From the NCBI GenBank assembly GCA_039519185.1, contig CM076851.1:98701531-98765530 (forward strand): a stretch of DNA of 64,000 nt, in the 5' to 3' direction. Below, one piece after another: positions 48,303 to 60,029 of the stretch (positions within the stretch are counted from its first letter, which is position 1; every line of letters starts with the position of its first letter). Origin of the DNA: Astragalus membranaceus. Taxonomy: Eukaryota > Streptophyta > Magnoliopsida > Fabales > Fabaceae. The position numbers and the translations under genes are program-made. Below the pieces are notes generated by a model. That model was given only the letters and a program-made list of their open reading frames with translations. It made no database searches and was not told the DNA's origin.

Positions 48303-48730
48303 AATGGCGCCCAGGCATTGGGCGCCTGAGACACAAACTTAGACATCCAGAAGCAACACAACACACGCACACTGGCGCCCTTGGCGCCCAGCGCCTGGCA
48401 CCTGGCGCCCAGCGCCCAGCAAACAACAGACACACGCACACTGGCGCCCTTGGTGCCCAGCGCCCAGCACAACGTAACACGCAACACACACGCACACACT
48501 GGCGCCCTTGGCGCCCAGCGCCCAGCGCCTGCAACACACACGCAAGCACACACTGGCGCCCTTGGCGCCCAGCGCCTGCAACACACACGCAAGCACACAC
48601 TGGCGCCCTTGGCGCCCAGCGCCTGCAACACACACGCAACACACAATGGAACATGCGCCCAGCCATGGGGCGCCAAATCCTGCACAAAATCCAGCAACAC
48701 AAAATCAAACATATGGCGCCCTAGGCGCCC
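48303..48730. repeat. GGCGCC minisatellite in the Tekay-type LTR, copy 1
   Basis: Units of about 55 bp contain CTGGCGCCCTTGGCGCCCAG followed by CGCCTGCAACACACACGCA. The palindrome GGCGCC recurs many times. Frames across it code for repeated Ala-Pro-Ser or Gly-Arg-Cys, but these are artefacts of the repeat. Confidence 0.9.
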
Positions 48731-49205
48731 ATAACATAAATCAAAGGGATTTTTCAGCCACCAATCATGAGGATTATGCATAAATCATCAACAAAAACAC
48801 GATATCAAATACACAATCATGATCATGGATAGATCTAGGCTAACCCTACCCTAAAACCTATCATAAACATCTATTATATAGAAAGATAGAACTCCCCTTA
48901 CCTCCTTGAGCTTGCGACTTCTTCTCCTCCTTCTCCTCTCTCCACGGCGCTCTCACTCTCTCTATTCTCCTCTCTCAAATTCGCAAAATGACAACACCAA
49001 AACCCTAACCCCAAATGACTTGGCCACTTCGCATATGACATGGATCATGGGCTTGGGCTTTTCACTTAAGCCCAAGTTCATCTAATTGGCGCCTCCACCT
49101 TCTAATACCACCTACACCATTTTAACATAATTTCACTTAATTAAATTATATCCAATTAATTAAAATAAATTCCTAAATACTTAATTAAATATTTAGGGTG
49201 TTACA

Positions 49206-49219
49206 ACTCTCCCCCACTT
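49206..49219 (-). other. Polypurine tract of the Tekay-type element
   Basis: On - it reads AAGTGGGGGAGAGT next to the LTR start TGTAAC. It overlaps the last bases of the pol stop codon (49218-49220). Confidence 0.85.
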
Positions 49220-52200
49220 AGAATATTTCGTCCTCGAAATTTACCTGATCAAACAACTCTGGGTAGGACTCCCGCATCTTGCTCTCTAGCTCCCAAGTCA
49301 TACTCTCACCGGCAGCTCCTAGCCAGACCACCTTCACCAGTGCAATCTCTTTGCCTCTAAGCACTTTCACTTCACGATCCTCGATCCGTACGGGCATCGT
49401 CTCCACAGTGAGATTATCCCGCACCTCTACATCATCCATATGGATCACATGAGATGGATCCGAAACATACTTCCGAAGTTGCGACACATGAAACACGTCG
49501 TGCAAATTCGAAAGATTTGGCGGTAAAGCCACCCTATAAGCCACATTTCCGATTCTCTCAGAAATCTGATAAGGACCAACAAAGCGAGGAGTGAGCTTCT
49601 TCGATTTCAACGCTCGACCAACACCGGTAATAGGAGAAACCCTCAAGAACACATGCTCACCCTCCTGAAACTCTAAATCTTTCATCCGCTTGTCATGATA
49701 ACTCTTCTGACGACTCTGCGAAGCCTTCATCTTTTCACGGATCATCTTGATTTTCTCTGTAGTCTCCCGGACAATCTCCGGTCCCAACACTACACTCTCC
49801 CCCGACTCATACCAACACAACGGCGTTCTACACTTTCGACCATATAATGCTTCAAACGGTGCCATCCCGATACTGGAATGGTAACTGTTGTTATAGGTAA
49901 ATTCAATCAACGCAAGGTAGGAATCCCATGAACCCCCTTGTTCTAAGACACAAGCCCTCAACAAATCTTCTAACGACTGAATTGTCCTCTCTGACTGACC
50001 GTCTGTCTGAGGATGATACGCCGAACTCATTTTCAACTTTGAACCCAATTCCTTCTGCAAACCCGTCCAAAACTCAGAAGTGAACCTCGGATCCCTATCT
50101 GATACAATACTCTTCGGAACACCGTGCAACTTCACAATTTCTTTGACATAGACCTCTGCCAACCTCGACACCGGATAAGTGACATTAATAGGAATAAAGT
50201 GAGCAGACTTCGTTAACCTATCAACGATCACCCAAATAGCGTCATGACTCCTAACTGTATTCGGCAATCCCGTCACAAAGTCCATCGCAATACTATCCCA
50301 CTTCCACTCTGGAACTTCCAATGGTTGCATCAACCCTGCAGGTTTCTAATGTTCAACCTTCGACTTTTGACAGGTCAAACGGGCATACACAAACTGTGCC
50401 ACATCTCTCTTCATACCATACCACCAAAACATCTTTTTCAGATCTTGATACATTTTCGTTGCTCCAGGATGGATACTCAACTTGCTACGGTGACCCTCCT
50501 CCAAAATTGCCTTTCTCATCTCCGCATCATCCGGAACACAGATCCTACCCCGGAACCTCAACGAGAATCCAATTTGAAATCTTCATCTTCAGATTGACCA
50601 ACCCCATTCATTAAATCTACCAACTTGACATCTGACTTCTGAGCCTCTCTGATGCTGCCCAGAAAGTCATTATCGATCTTTAACATTCCCAGCTTGACAC
50701 TACGAGGTGTCATTCTACAAACCAAACTCAAATCTCGGAATTCTTCAATCAACTCTAATTCTTTCACCATCATTGCCGACATATGCAACGACTTCCGGCT
50801 TAAAGCATCAGCCACGACATTAGCTTTGCCGGGATGATAATTCAAACCGAAGTCATAATCCTTCAAGAGCTCCAACCACCGACGCTGTCTCATATTCAAC
50901 TCTTTCTGATCGAACAGATACTTCAGACTCTTATGATCACTGAACACCTCAAACCTCGAACCATAAAGATAGTGCCTCCAAATCTTAAGCACAAATACCA
51001 CAGCAGCCAATTCCAAATCATGTGTAGGGTAATTTTTCTCATGAACCCGCAACTGCCTCGACGCATACGCAACAACTTTCCCATCTTGCATCAGCACACC
51101 ACCAAGACCCATCTTCGAAGCGTCACAATATACAACAAACGGTTCCTCCGGATTAGGCAACGTCAAAACAGGCGACGTTGTCAATCTCTTTTTCAGTTCC
51201 ATAAAACTTTCCTCACACCGAGCATCCCAAACGAAAACTTTACCCTTACAAGTCAACTGAGTCAACGGAAGGGCCAACTTGGAAAAACCCTCGATGAACC
51301 TCCTGTAGTACCCAGCCAAACCCAAAAAGCTTCTGATCTCTGTTGCAGATTTCGGGGCCTCCCACTCCAACACTGCTTCCATTTTTGCCGGATCAACCGC
51401 AATACCATTACCAGAAATTACGTGCCCAAGAAAACTCACCTCTTTCAGCCAGAACTCACACTTTGATAACTTAGCATACAACTTTTTCTCTTTCAGAACT
51501 TCCAATACTAACTTCAGGTGCTCAGCATGCTCTTCCTCCGACTTAGAATAAACTAGAATGTCATCTATGAAGATCACCACAAACCGATCTAGGTAATCAT
51601 GGAAAATACGATTCATATATTCCATAAATACACCAGGTGCATTGGTCACACCGAACGACATCACTGAATACTCATAATGCCCATACCTTGTCCTGAAAGC
51701 TGTCTTCTGAACATCTTCATCCTTCACTTTAATCTGATGATATCCGGACCTCAAATCAATTTTGCTGAAAACACGGGCACCCACTAACTGATCCATCAAA
51801 TCGTCGATCCTCGGAAGCGGATACTTGTTCTTGATAGTTACCTTATTCAACTGACGATAGTCCACACATAACCTCATACTCCCATCTTTCTTCTTTACCA
51901 ACAATACCGGAGCTCCCCACGGTGATACACTCGGTCTCACAAACTTTTTCTCAAGCAATTCTTCGAGTTGCGTCTTCAACTCAGACAATTCCGATGCCGA
52001 CATCCTGTACGGTGCCATAGACACAGGCCTCGTACCAGGTACAAGATCAACCGAAAACTCAACTTCCCTCTCCAGCGGTACACCCGGAATTTCGTCAGGA
52101 AAAACCTCAGGAAACTCGCGTACCACTTGCAGTTCTTCAATAACAGCTTGACTCTCAGCAGACAACGATGCCATCAACGAAAATAGCTGAACTCCTTCTT

Positions 52201-53580
52201 TCCTCAACTTCTTCAACTGACTTGCGGATACCAGAACAGAATCTTCTTCCCCGAAACTAACCGACTTGCTACGACAGTTGATATGGACGTGGTTATTCTC
52301 TAACCAGTCCATGCCCAAGATTACATCCAGACCTCTCAACGGCAAGCAAACAAAATTCACAACAAAGTCCCTGCCGAAGATCGACACGGGACACTGAGAA
52401 CACATCTGGGAAGTAATCACCGACCCCTTCGCAGGAGTATCGACAACCATATCCCCACACATAGCAGATAAAACAAGACCCAATCTTTTACAACAATCAA
52501 CAGATATAAAGCAATGGGTAGCACTAGTATCAATAAGAGATTTCAGAGAAGTACCGTTAATGAAACACGTACCTCTAATAAGACCATCCTTCTCATCAGG
52601 CTCCTCTCCTGCCAATGTGAACACTTTACCACTAGACCTTTCTTTCTTCGGTTTTGTACATTTTGCACTGATATGCCCAGACTCACCACAATTGAAACAC
52701 ACCACATCCTTGACCTACACTCGGCCGCCATATGACTCTTTTTACCACAACGGTAGCAAACTCTCTCATCAGACCCGCATGTAGTACTCTTGTAGCCAGG
52801 TTTGCCACACTTAAAACAGACATTGCTAGCAGGGGCATCTCCCCCACTAGTCTTCTTACCTCCAGCAGCCCTCTGATAACTCTTACCCGCAGGAACCTCA
52901 TACGGCTTGCTTCGACTCGGAAACTTACCCTTTTTCTCAGACACAGCTTTGTAATGTGCAGTACTGTCCTCCTCGAAGATCCTACAACTATCAACCAGAT
53001 CAGCGAACACACGGATCTTCTGGTAACCAATGGCCTTTTTGATATCAGGCCTCAAACCATTCTCGAACTTGATGCATTTCGAAAACTCAGCTGTAGCCTC
53101 ACTATAGTGCGGATAGAATTTTGCCAATTCCACAAACTTCGCCGCATATGCAGTCACAGACATACCACCCTGCTTCAGTTCCAGTAACTCTATCTCTTTC
53201 TTTCCTCGGACATCTTCAGGAAAATATTTTCTCAGAAATTCTCTGCTGAACACCTCCCAGGTAATCTCTTCCTGCACAGCCTCCAACCTCTGCCTAGTAG
53301 CCAACCACCAGTCGTCGGCCTCCTCAGCCAACATGTGAGTACCAAAACGGACCTTCTGCTCAACAGTGCAGTCCATCACCCTGAAAATCCTCTCGATCTC
53401 TTTCAACCAAGCCATAGCACCATCTGGATCATATTTGCCCTTAAAAGTGGGCGGATTCTCTCTCTGGAAAGTAGTCAGACTCCGAAAACCAGCGTTCTCC
53501 CCAGCATTCTGCTGATTCTGCACAGCCTGAGCCATGGCTTGCAGCGCAGCAGCAAGAGCAGCATCGTTTCTCCCAGCCAT
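49218..53580 (-). pseudogene. Tekay-type chromovirus gag-pol, three breaks
   Basis: ATG at 53580. Gag has a capsid domain and three zinc knuckles; the first reads CFKCGKPGYKSTTC, with Tyr in place of the His. Pol has protease (LIDTSATHCFIS, where Ser replaces the usual Gly of DTGAT), RT with FIDDIL, RNase H (YCDAS, DHKSL, VVADALSR), integrase (zinc site eroded; D in AMDFVTGL and SDRDPRF, E in DGQSERTI) and a chromodomain-like C-terminus ending TWELESKMRESYPELF. Breaks: a 1-base loss near 52715 between the second and third knuckles, a frameshift near 50560 between RNase H and integrase, and a TAG at 50346-50348. Each would stop translation, so the copy needs others in trans. The low number of breaks suggests it is young. 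Confidence 0.9.
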
Positions 53581-53686
53581 TTCAAATTATCACTGCAGCA
53601 CAAACCAAAAATTCAGAACTAATCTAACAATTTCTTAATTGTCATAAGACACTATGACAGGACAACATTGGCCGGACAGACCAAAC

Positions 53687-53699
53687 TGCTCTGATACCA
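53687..53699 (-). other. Primer-binding site (initiator tRNA-Met)
   Basis: On - it reads TGGTATCAGAGCA, complementary to the 3' end of plant initiator tRNA-Met, 4 bp after the LTR end GTTACA. This marks the LTR at 53704 as the 5' LTR. Confidence 0.85.
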
Positions 53700-53703
53700 C
53701 TAA

Positions 53704-54310
53704 TGTAACACCCTTTTTCTACCCGTTAATTTAATTGTAAAATCAGAGCTTTCAAAACTTCTTTTCATCGCAAGGAATGTTACACACACTTCAAACAAAA
53801 CACCGTATTTCAATAAAACAGTTCAACGTCAATAAATGTACAATACGTAACACGCCCCCAATGGGGAAAAACTCAAGCATCAGTCATCGTCACCACAACC
53901 GTGACATCAATAAAACCAACTAGGCAGCGGAAAGTATAAACAAGAGAAAACCATCAAATAACATATAACAACCAAAATAGTCTTAAAACATCGAGTTCGT
54001 TTCCCCCCTGAGTGCTACGTATCAGAGCGTGACGAACCGACTCATAATTAGTGAAGATACCTAGGTCTTCACTCGTGATCACCTGCACGTTACCGCATAG
54101 GGGTAACATTCAAACAGAAGGGTGAGTCCAATTCAATCCATATAATAAATCATATGATAAGCAATAAGTCAAAGTCACAGCACTAGAGTAACCACATCAC
54201 AATCATCAATTACGTCATTACAACAACTCATCACGATGTCATGTGACTCTATGAAATGCAACCCACTCGCGGGCATATGCATGAGTGTACCCACTCGCGG
54301 GCAAATGCAA
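53704..54310 (-). repeat. Truncated 5' LTR of the Tekay-type element
   Basis: Only about 607 of some 2160 bp are present. It then breaks at a CCCACT word into copia LTR sequence. Near the break it has a second copy of CCCACTCGCGGGCA that the two full LTRs lack at this position. Confidence 0.8.
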
Positions 54311-55605
54311 CCCCACTTCCTTGTGAGTATTTCCACTATTTTCCAAATAGCTTTTACAGTTGCTTTTGATCAACACACAATAGACTTAACCAACACTAGC
54401 TTTGATCACACACAACAGCCTAGTGTACTCTTACACAGCTACGCCTAGCTGTTTCCACCCTCTTAGAAACTCTCTACTAGCTAGTTTCTTAAGAGTCACC
54501 TAATCAAGTAGAATCACCACCAACCCTCACCTCGCTCTAGGTGGTTTGGTGAGATGTTTACAAGATAGTGTTTACAATAAGGGGTTTGCGTTTTGGGATG
54601 GTTAAGAGCTTGAACACAGATAAATACAATGTATACAATTTTACTTATCAAGCTAACACACACTCAAGAAAGATATCCCAGAATGTAAACTATAGAAATT
54701 TTGAGTGTGGGATGAGAAGGTTGTTTGATTTGAGAAGCTTGAACTTGTGTAGGATCCAATTCAATCTCATACTTTGAAAGTTCGAAGTGAATTCTTTAAA
54801 TAGCCTTGGAGGATGGATATAGCCGTTAGAAGGTTGAAGAGACCCGTTTGAAATAGCCCAACGGTCAATACGAGTGATAAGATGGAAGCCACAAAGGTTG
54901 GAAGCTTTTGAAGCTTCTCAAGCCGAGCTTTATGCTTTATCTGACTTATTCAATCTTCTCATGCTGACACTGTACTCTCCTCTGCACATGCTGATCCTCT
55001 ATGACTTGACACTGTACTTTAGGCCAAGCTGTTCCAACTGGTGCGAAGCTTCTCAAGCTTCATGGTTATGAACAAACACCTTTTGTTGATACTAGGAATA
55101 ATCAATGAGTATCTCTCTTGGTGTTTGAAACATTCCAACACATTTATTGCTTGAATGAACATTTAATGCGTTGATGTTCATATGAGAAGAGATTAATGTG
55201 TTTGCCTTGAGTAGGTTGTTGTTTGCATTAGTCCAAGGTAGAGCCATATTTTGCTATATAAAAAACCTGTTCTATTCACTTGACAAGCATGTTAGATCAC
55301 ACTTAATTAAAAAACTTAAATCTTACTTAGTTTGTGTCATCAAAACATAGAAAGAGATTTTTATTCCAACAATCTCCCCCTTTTTGGTGATGACAAACTT
55401 GTAGTAAGTTTTGAGTTTTGTTTTTCAAAGATAGACAATTAAGTATGTTGAACAGATTTTTGCAAAGAGATTTAAGCATTAATATTAATCATATAGCAAA
55501 AGGATAATTATCATAGATCATGTTAACCATAGGAGTTTGATAATTATCATACATAAACCAAAAGAGAAATATAAAAACAACATGTGGTGTGACAAACATA
55601 TGTGT
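54311..55605 (-). repeat. Second copy of copia LTR and 3' internal end
   Basis: It matches 33944-35234 with about ten differences by eye over 1.3 kb, including the purine tract complement at 55372-55385. It ends with the same TGTGT and continues into a Tekay-type LTR just as copy 1 does. Confidence 0.85.
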
Positions 55606-57758
55606 TGTAACACCCCTTTTCTACCCGTTAATTTAATTGTAAAATCAGAGTTTTCAAAACTTCTTTTCATCGCAAGGAATGTTACACACACTTCAAACAA
55701 AACACCATATTTCAATAAAACAGTTCAACGTCAATAAATGTGCAATACGTAACACGCCCCCAATGGGGAAAAACTCAAGCATCAGTCATCGTCACCACAA
55801 CCGTGACATCAATAAAACCAACTACGCAGCGGAAAGTATAAACAAGAGAAAACCATCAAATAACATATAACAACCAAAATAGTCTTAAAACATCGAGTTC
55901 GTTTCCCCCCTGAGTGCTACGTATCAGAGCGTGACGACCCGACTCATAATTAGTGAAGATACCTAGGTCTTCACTCGTGATCACCTGCACGTTACCGCAT
56001 AGGGGTAACATTCAAACAGAAGGGTGAGTCCAATTCAATCCATATAATAAATCATATGATAAGCAATAAGTCAAAGTCACAGCACTAGAGTAACCACATC
56101 ACAATCATCAATTACGTCATTACAACAACTCATCACGATGTCATGTGACTCTATGAAATGCAACCCACTCGCGGGCATATGCATGAGGTACCTTTCATCA
56201 TCGTCGCTTAGCCTTTATGGCCTCATCGTCGCTTAGCCTTTATGGCCTCATCGTCGCTGGGTTCATGCACATGGAATACATGAGACACTATGACATGCAC
56301 CATACACAAACACACAATCACAGTCAACTATGTGACCCGTCACTTACCAATTTGCCAAATAAGAGGCACAGCACCTGTCAATTTATAATTACACACAACA
56401 ACGTCGCTATATATCATCGTCGCTTATCCACAAACGTCATCAATCAAACAATAGCCACTAAGGGCAAAAACGTCATTTAACTAGCCACTAAGGGCATCAT
56501 CGTCATTTTCACATCATCATCAACAATATTGGCCACTAAGGGCAAAAACGTCATTTAACTAGCCACTAAGGGCATCATCGTCATAATCACCCATTTTGAC
56601 ACTAAAGCGTTAAAACTGTTGGTTATACACAAAAAGGATTTTTAAAGGACTCAATATGGCTTTACAACGTCACTGTAACGACCACCGGGGACAGCCACTT
56701 GGGCGCCCAGAAAACACCAGAAAATAATAAGTTTTTATTTTAAAAATAAGACACACAGGTAGACATTTGAAAAAGCTTCCCAACACTTTTTGAAACGTTC
56801 AAAACAGATGCCCGAGTCAAAAGATATAGCGAAAACAGTTTTTATAAAAAAATTGGGAACATCCTGAAAATGGCGCCCAGGCATTGGGCGCCTGAGACAC
56901 AAACTTAGACATCCAGAAGCAACACAACACACGCACACTGGCGCCCTTGGCGCCCAGCGCCTGGCACCTGGCGCCCAGCGCCCAGCAAACAACAGACACA
57001 CGCACACTGGCGCCCTTGGCGCCCAGCGCCCAGCACAACGTAACACGCAACACACACGCACACACTGGCGCCCTTGGCGCCCAGCGCCCAGCGCCTGCAA
57101 CACACACGCACGCACACACTGGCGCCCTTGGCGCCTGCAACACACGCGCACGCACACACTGGCGCCCTTGGCGCCCAGTGCCTGCAACACACACGCAACA
57201 CACAATGGAACATGCGCCCAGCCATGGGGCGCCAAATCCTGCACAAAATCCAGCAACACAAAATCAAACATATGGCGCCCTAGGCGCCCATAACATAAAT
57301 CAAAGGGATTTTTCAGCCACCAATCATGAGGATTATGCATAAATCATCAACAAAAACACGATATCAAATACACAATCATGATCATGGATAGATCTAGGCT
57401 AACCCTACCCTAAAACCTATCATAAACATCTATTATATAGAAAGATAGAACTCCCCTTACCTCCTTGAGCTTGCGACTTCTTCTCCTCCTTCTCCTCTCT
57501 CCACGGCGCTCTCACTCTCTCTATTCTCCTCTCTCAAATTCGCAAAATGACAACACCAAAACCCTAACCCCAAATGACTTGGCCACTTCGCATATGACAT
57601 GGATCATGGGCTTGGGCTTTTCACTTAAGCCCAAGTTCATCTAATTGGCGCCTCCACCTTCTAATACCACCTACAGCATTTTAACATAATTTCACTTAAT
57701 TAAAATAAATTCCTAAATACTTAATTAAATAAATTAATTAAATATTTAGGGTGTTACA
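55606..57758 (-). repeat. Complete Tekay-type LTR, 2153 bp, TSD TGTGT on both sides
   Basis: It starts TGTAACACCCC and ends GGGTGTTACA on +, with TGTGT at 55601-55605 and 57759-57763. By itself it looks like a solo LTR. Together with 35235 it could instead be read as the far LTR of the same insertion. Confidence 0.85.
56873..57295. repeat. GGCGCC minisatellite, copy 2
   Basis: It has the same unit as at 48303, but with different unit number and unit-level changes, including one shortened unit near 57117. Confidence 0.9.
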
Positions 57759-57763
57759 TGTGT

Positions 57764-58259
57764 CACAAGTCCCAGAGCAAAATATCCAAAAGAGTACTTA
57801 AATTGTCAACATAAACCCCAAAAGCACTATTACTAACTAAGTAGCTTAAAACTTAATATATATTCTCCCCGTTTTGTCTACAACAAAAAGGAGGAAGACA
57901 AGAAATTAGGCTGCTAAGTGGTAGGAGAAGAGTCATCTGAGGAGTTTGAGGAAGCAGCTGGTTAGGGAATGTCCTGGAAGGGTTGGGGTGGTGGGAAATC
58001 TAGTGCAGTAACATGTGGAATGACTGAAGGAACAACATTCTGCATCATCCATTGTTGATAGGCATAGCTCCTGTGACCTTTAAGTTTGATCTCCTCCTGT
58101 AGAATCCCAATACTCATGAGAAGGTTGTCCTATTGGACTCTCATCTTTTTCATCTGTTTGTCATGTTGAGCCCTCATTCTCTTCATAGCAGTCACGACTT
58201 CCTTCTTATCTCCATAAGTGAATGATTCTTCTTTGTCCACAGAGGGTTTGCTGCTTTCA
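57764..58259 (-). pseudogene. Copia element 3' ORF remnant
   Basis: On - a frame runs from the CACTA boundary: EESFTYGDKKEVVTAMKRM, then a Lys/Met-rich coiled-coil-like piece, then YQQWMMQNVVPS and a Pro/Ser-rich end, with several in-frame stops. It lies where SIRE-type copia elements carry extra sequence after pol. It is cut by the Tekay-type insertion at 57763. Confidence 0.4.
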
Positions 58260-58837
58260 CTAAAAAAAAAAGCAGGATAGGCGACGGAAATTTCCATCGC
58301 TAAACCTCAAAAATCCGTCGCTAAAGTGTCTTAGCGAGGGAATTAGCGACGGAAAAATTCCGTCGCTAAAAAGGGACTCGCTAATATTTAGCGACGGAAA
58401 TTTTATTTTAGCGATGGAAATTTAGCGAGGGATTTTAGAGAGGGATTTTCCGTCGCTAATTAGCGAGGGAAATTAGTGAGACCCAATCCGTCGCTAATTC
58501 TAAAGGACACGTGTCTAAATATTATCGACGGATTTTAATGAGGGAAAATCCGTCGCTAATTTAATTTTTTTTTATAAAAAAGCCGACTTTATTTTATGCC
58601 ACGTGTCCAAATTTGAAAACCTGTTTTTTGTTTAATAACTATATATCAAATGCAGCACAATTTTGAGAATACCCAAATAAAACCAATCCAAACTAGTACC
58701 AAATATTTCCAAACTAACAAACAATACCAAATATCCAAATCCTAAACAACTTCAAACCAGCAATAAGAATCCAAATCCTAAACATGTCCAAAACAGCAAT
58801 AACATAATATTCCAAACCAGCAAATAACAACATAATA

Positions 58838-59218
58838 CTAATACGGGCCATTATCAGACTCGGACTCCTCAGACTCAGACGCATCTGGCTTCATGCTCTT
58901 ATAGTATTTCAACAGCTTCTCTTGATTACGTGCAAACCTATAGAAGTCTGTCTGCATATCTTTCATAGTCCGACTCTGCTGCTGCTGTTGCTCCTGCTGG
59001 TGCTGAGCATGCATCTCCTGTATCTCCTGCTGGTGCTGAGCACGCATCTCCTCCATCTGCTGCCTGAGCTGCTCTGTCTCAGCTGATGGACGAGGAGGTC
59101 GACTACTAGAGGAGGGTCCGCTGGTGTCAAACTGATCATCCTCAAATCTCAAATTTGGAGCCAAGGGCCCCGTATCATACATACGTTTCTTATACATCCC
59201 CCTACCAACTTCTCCCAA
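58838..59218 (-). pseudogene. CACTA-associated protein C-terminus (Gln-rich coiled coil)
   Basis: 126 codons in an open frame. It holds a Gln/Glu/His-rich coiled coil with a repeated EEMRAQHQQEIQEMHAQHQQ-type segment, then FYRFARNQEKLL and an acidic end (SESEESES). This fits the C-terminus of the second CACTA protein (TNP1/En-Spm type). The ATG start is probably inside a longer, spliced frame, as the sequence before it (59260-59219) reads as a likely exon. Confidence 0.5.
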
Positions 59219-59354
59219 TTGCGGTTTGCCAAAGCCAAGATCTCAGGAGTCAGTGGACCAAGTGACCCATCAATCTAAATATATGGAGGAAGGGGAGTTA
59301 ATTAAATAAATAGTCATACTAAATATGCACTTTAATTAAAATGTTGAAATTGAT

Positions 59355-59839
59355 AATCACCTCTCAAATGGATACATCCACCTATAATGAACTGGTCCAC
59401 CAAGCCTTGCTTCATATGCAAGGTGAACCGAAAGATGCTCCATGGAATCAAAGAAACCCGGAGGAAGTATTCTCTCCAACTTACAGATAATGAAAGGAAT
59501 ATTCTACTCCATCTTAATAAGATCATCTTTTCTCAATGTTGAAGAGCATATGTTTTTAAAAAACTGACTCACTTCAGTAAGTGGTTCCAAAACACACTTT
59601 GGCAATGAACTAAAAGCAATTGGAAGCAAACACTCAGTGAATACATGACAATCATGACTTTTCATCCCATACATCTTCCCGGTGTTCACATCTGCACATC
59701 TTGCAAGATTAGAAGAATGGCCATCTGGCATCCTCAATCCTTTCAACCATCGACAAACATCTTTTGCTTCATCGGGTGTAAGACAATATTTGGCATTGGG
59801 TTTTGACATCTTGCCATTATCCATTGGCACCAAATTCAA
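59355..59839 (-). pseudogene. CACTA transposase C-terminal domain (DUF4218-like)
   Basis: On - the frame reads KYCLTPDEAKDVCRWLKGL, RMPDGHSSNLARC, MKSHDCHVF, LLPIAFSSLP, then, after an in-frame TAG at 59504-59506, ILPPGFFDSMEHLSVHL and GGPVHYRWMYPFER. The KSHDCHV, LPP.FFD.M.HL and GPV.YRWMYP.ER words are signatures of the domain after TNP2 transposase. The catalytic part is missing, so it cannot make transposase. A GT donor right after the last residues suggests a spliced tail. Confidence 0.8.
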
Positions 59840-59847
59840 ATCGGCCA

Positions 59848-60029
59848 GTTAGATCAAAATGAGTATTTTTCTTGTACCACAATCCAATACTGGTTGTTCC
59901 AACCAAGTATGTGAAAATTATTTTCACAGCAGTAAGATGAGATTCTTTTGGAGAAACTTAAAATCTAGCACATAGGCCAACTGAAAACACAATATCTGGT
60001 CTACTATCAGTTAGGTACAATAGTGACCC
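59848..60029 (-). pseudogene. Copia RT/RNase H remnant
   Basis: On - it reads GSLLYLTDSRPDIVFSV, LCARF, a TAA, then SPKESHLTAVK and LVGTTSIGLWYKK. This is the RT to RNase H link of Ty1/copia pol. It is cut on one side by the LTR at 60030 and on the other by the CACTA fragment. Its strand agrees with the copia LTR at 33553. Confidence 0.85.

Larger units (their letters stand above)
35235..49205 (-). repeat. 3' LTR of a Tekay-type chromovirus, split by an Ogre-like insertion
   Basis: The LTR pieces are 35235-35319 and 47120-49205, together about 2166 bp after removing the insert and its TSD. It begins TGTAACACCCC and ends GGGTGTTACA on +. It matches the uninterrupted LTR at 55606-57758 nearly base for base. 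It contains two short tandem arrays (47634-47695 with a unit of about 26 bp; 47888-48020 with two units of GCCACTAAGGGC type) and the GGCGCC minisatellite. Confidence 0.9.
58260..59845 (-). mobile_element. CACTA element fragment with one terminus
   Basis: It starts CACTAAAAAAAAAA at 58260, followed by about 310 bp of TTAGCGACGGAA/TTAGCGAGGGAA repeats in both orientations, the same family as in 11698-13142. It encodes pieces of CACTA proteins on -. The other terminus is missing; the sequence joins copia RNase H sequence near 59845. Confidence 0.75.

Noticed and set aside
48303..48730. CRISPR-like array
   Set aside because: Units are GC-rich tandem copies with no unique spacers, in plant retrotransposon LTR sequence.
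48169..48783. Frames of 90-180 codons rich in Cys/Arg/Ala over the GGCGCC array, on both strands
   Set aside because: The array is a minisatellite inside an LTR, and all frames are open because units repeat without stops; the same holds at 56735-57342.
50244..53622. Many + strand frames of 60-210 codons
   Set aside because: They are shadows of the gag-pol gene on the other strand, whose domains are clear.
47120..57758. Two independent Tekay-type insertions to explain LTRs at 35235 and 55606
   Set aside because: Both are flanked by the same TGTGT and the same copia sequence, so one insertion event followed by duplication or haplotype joining is simpler.
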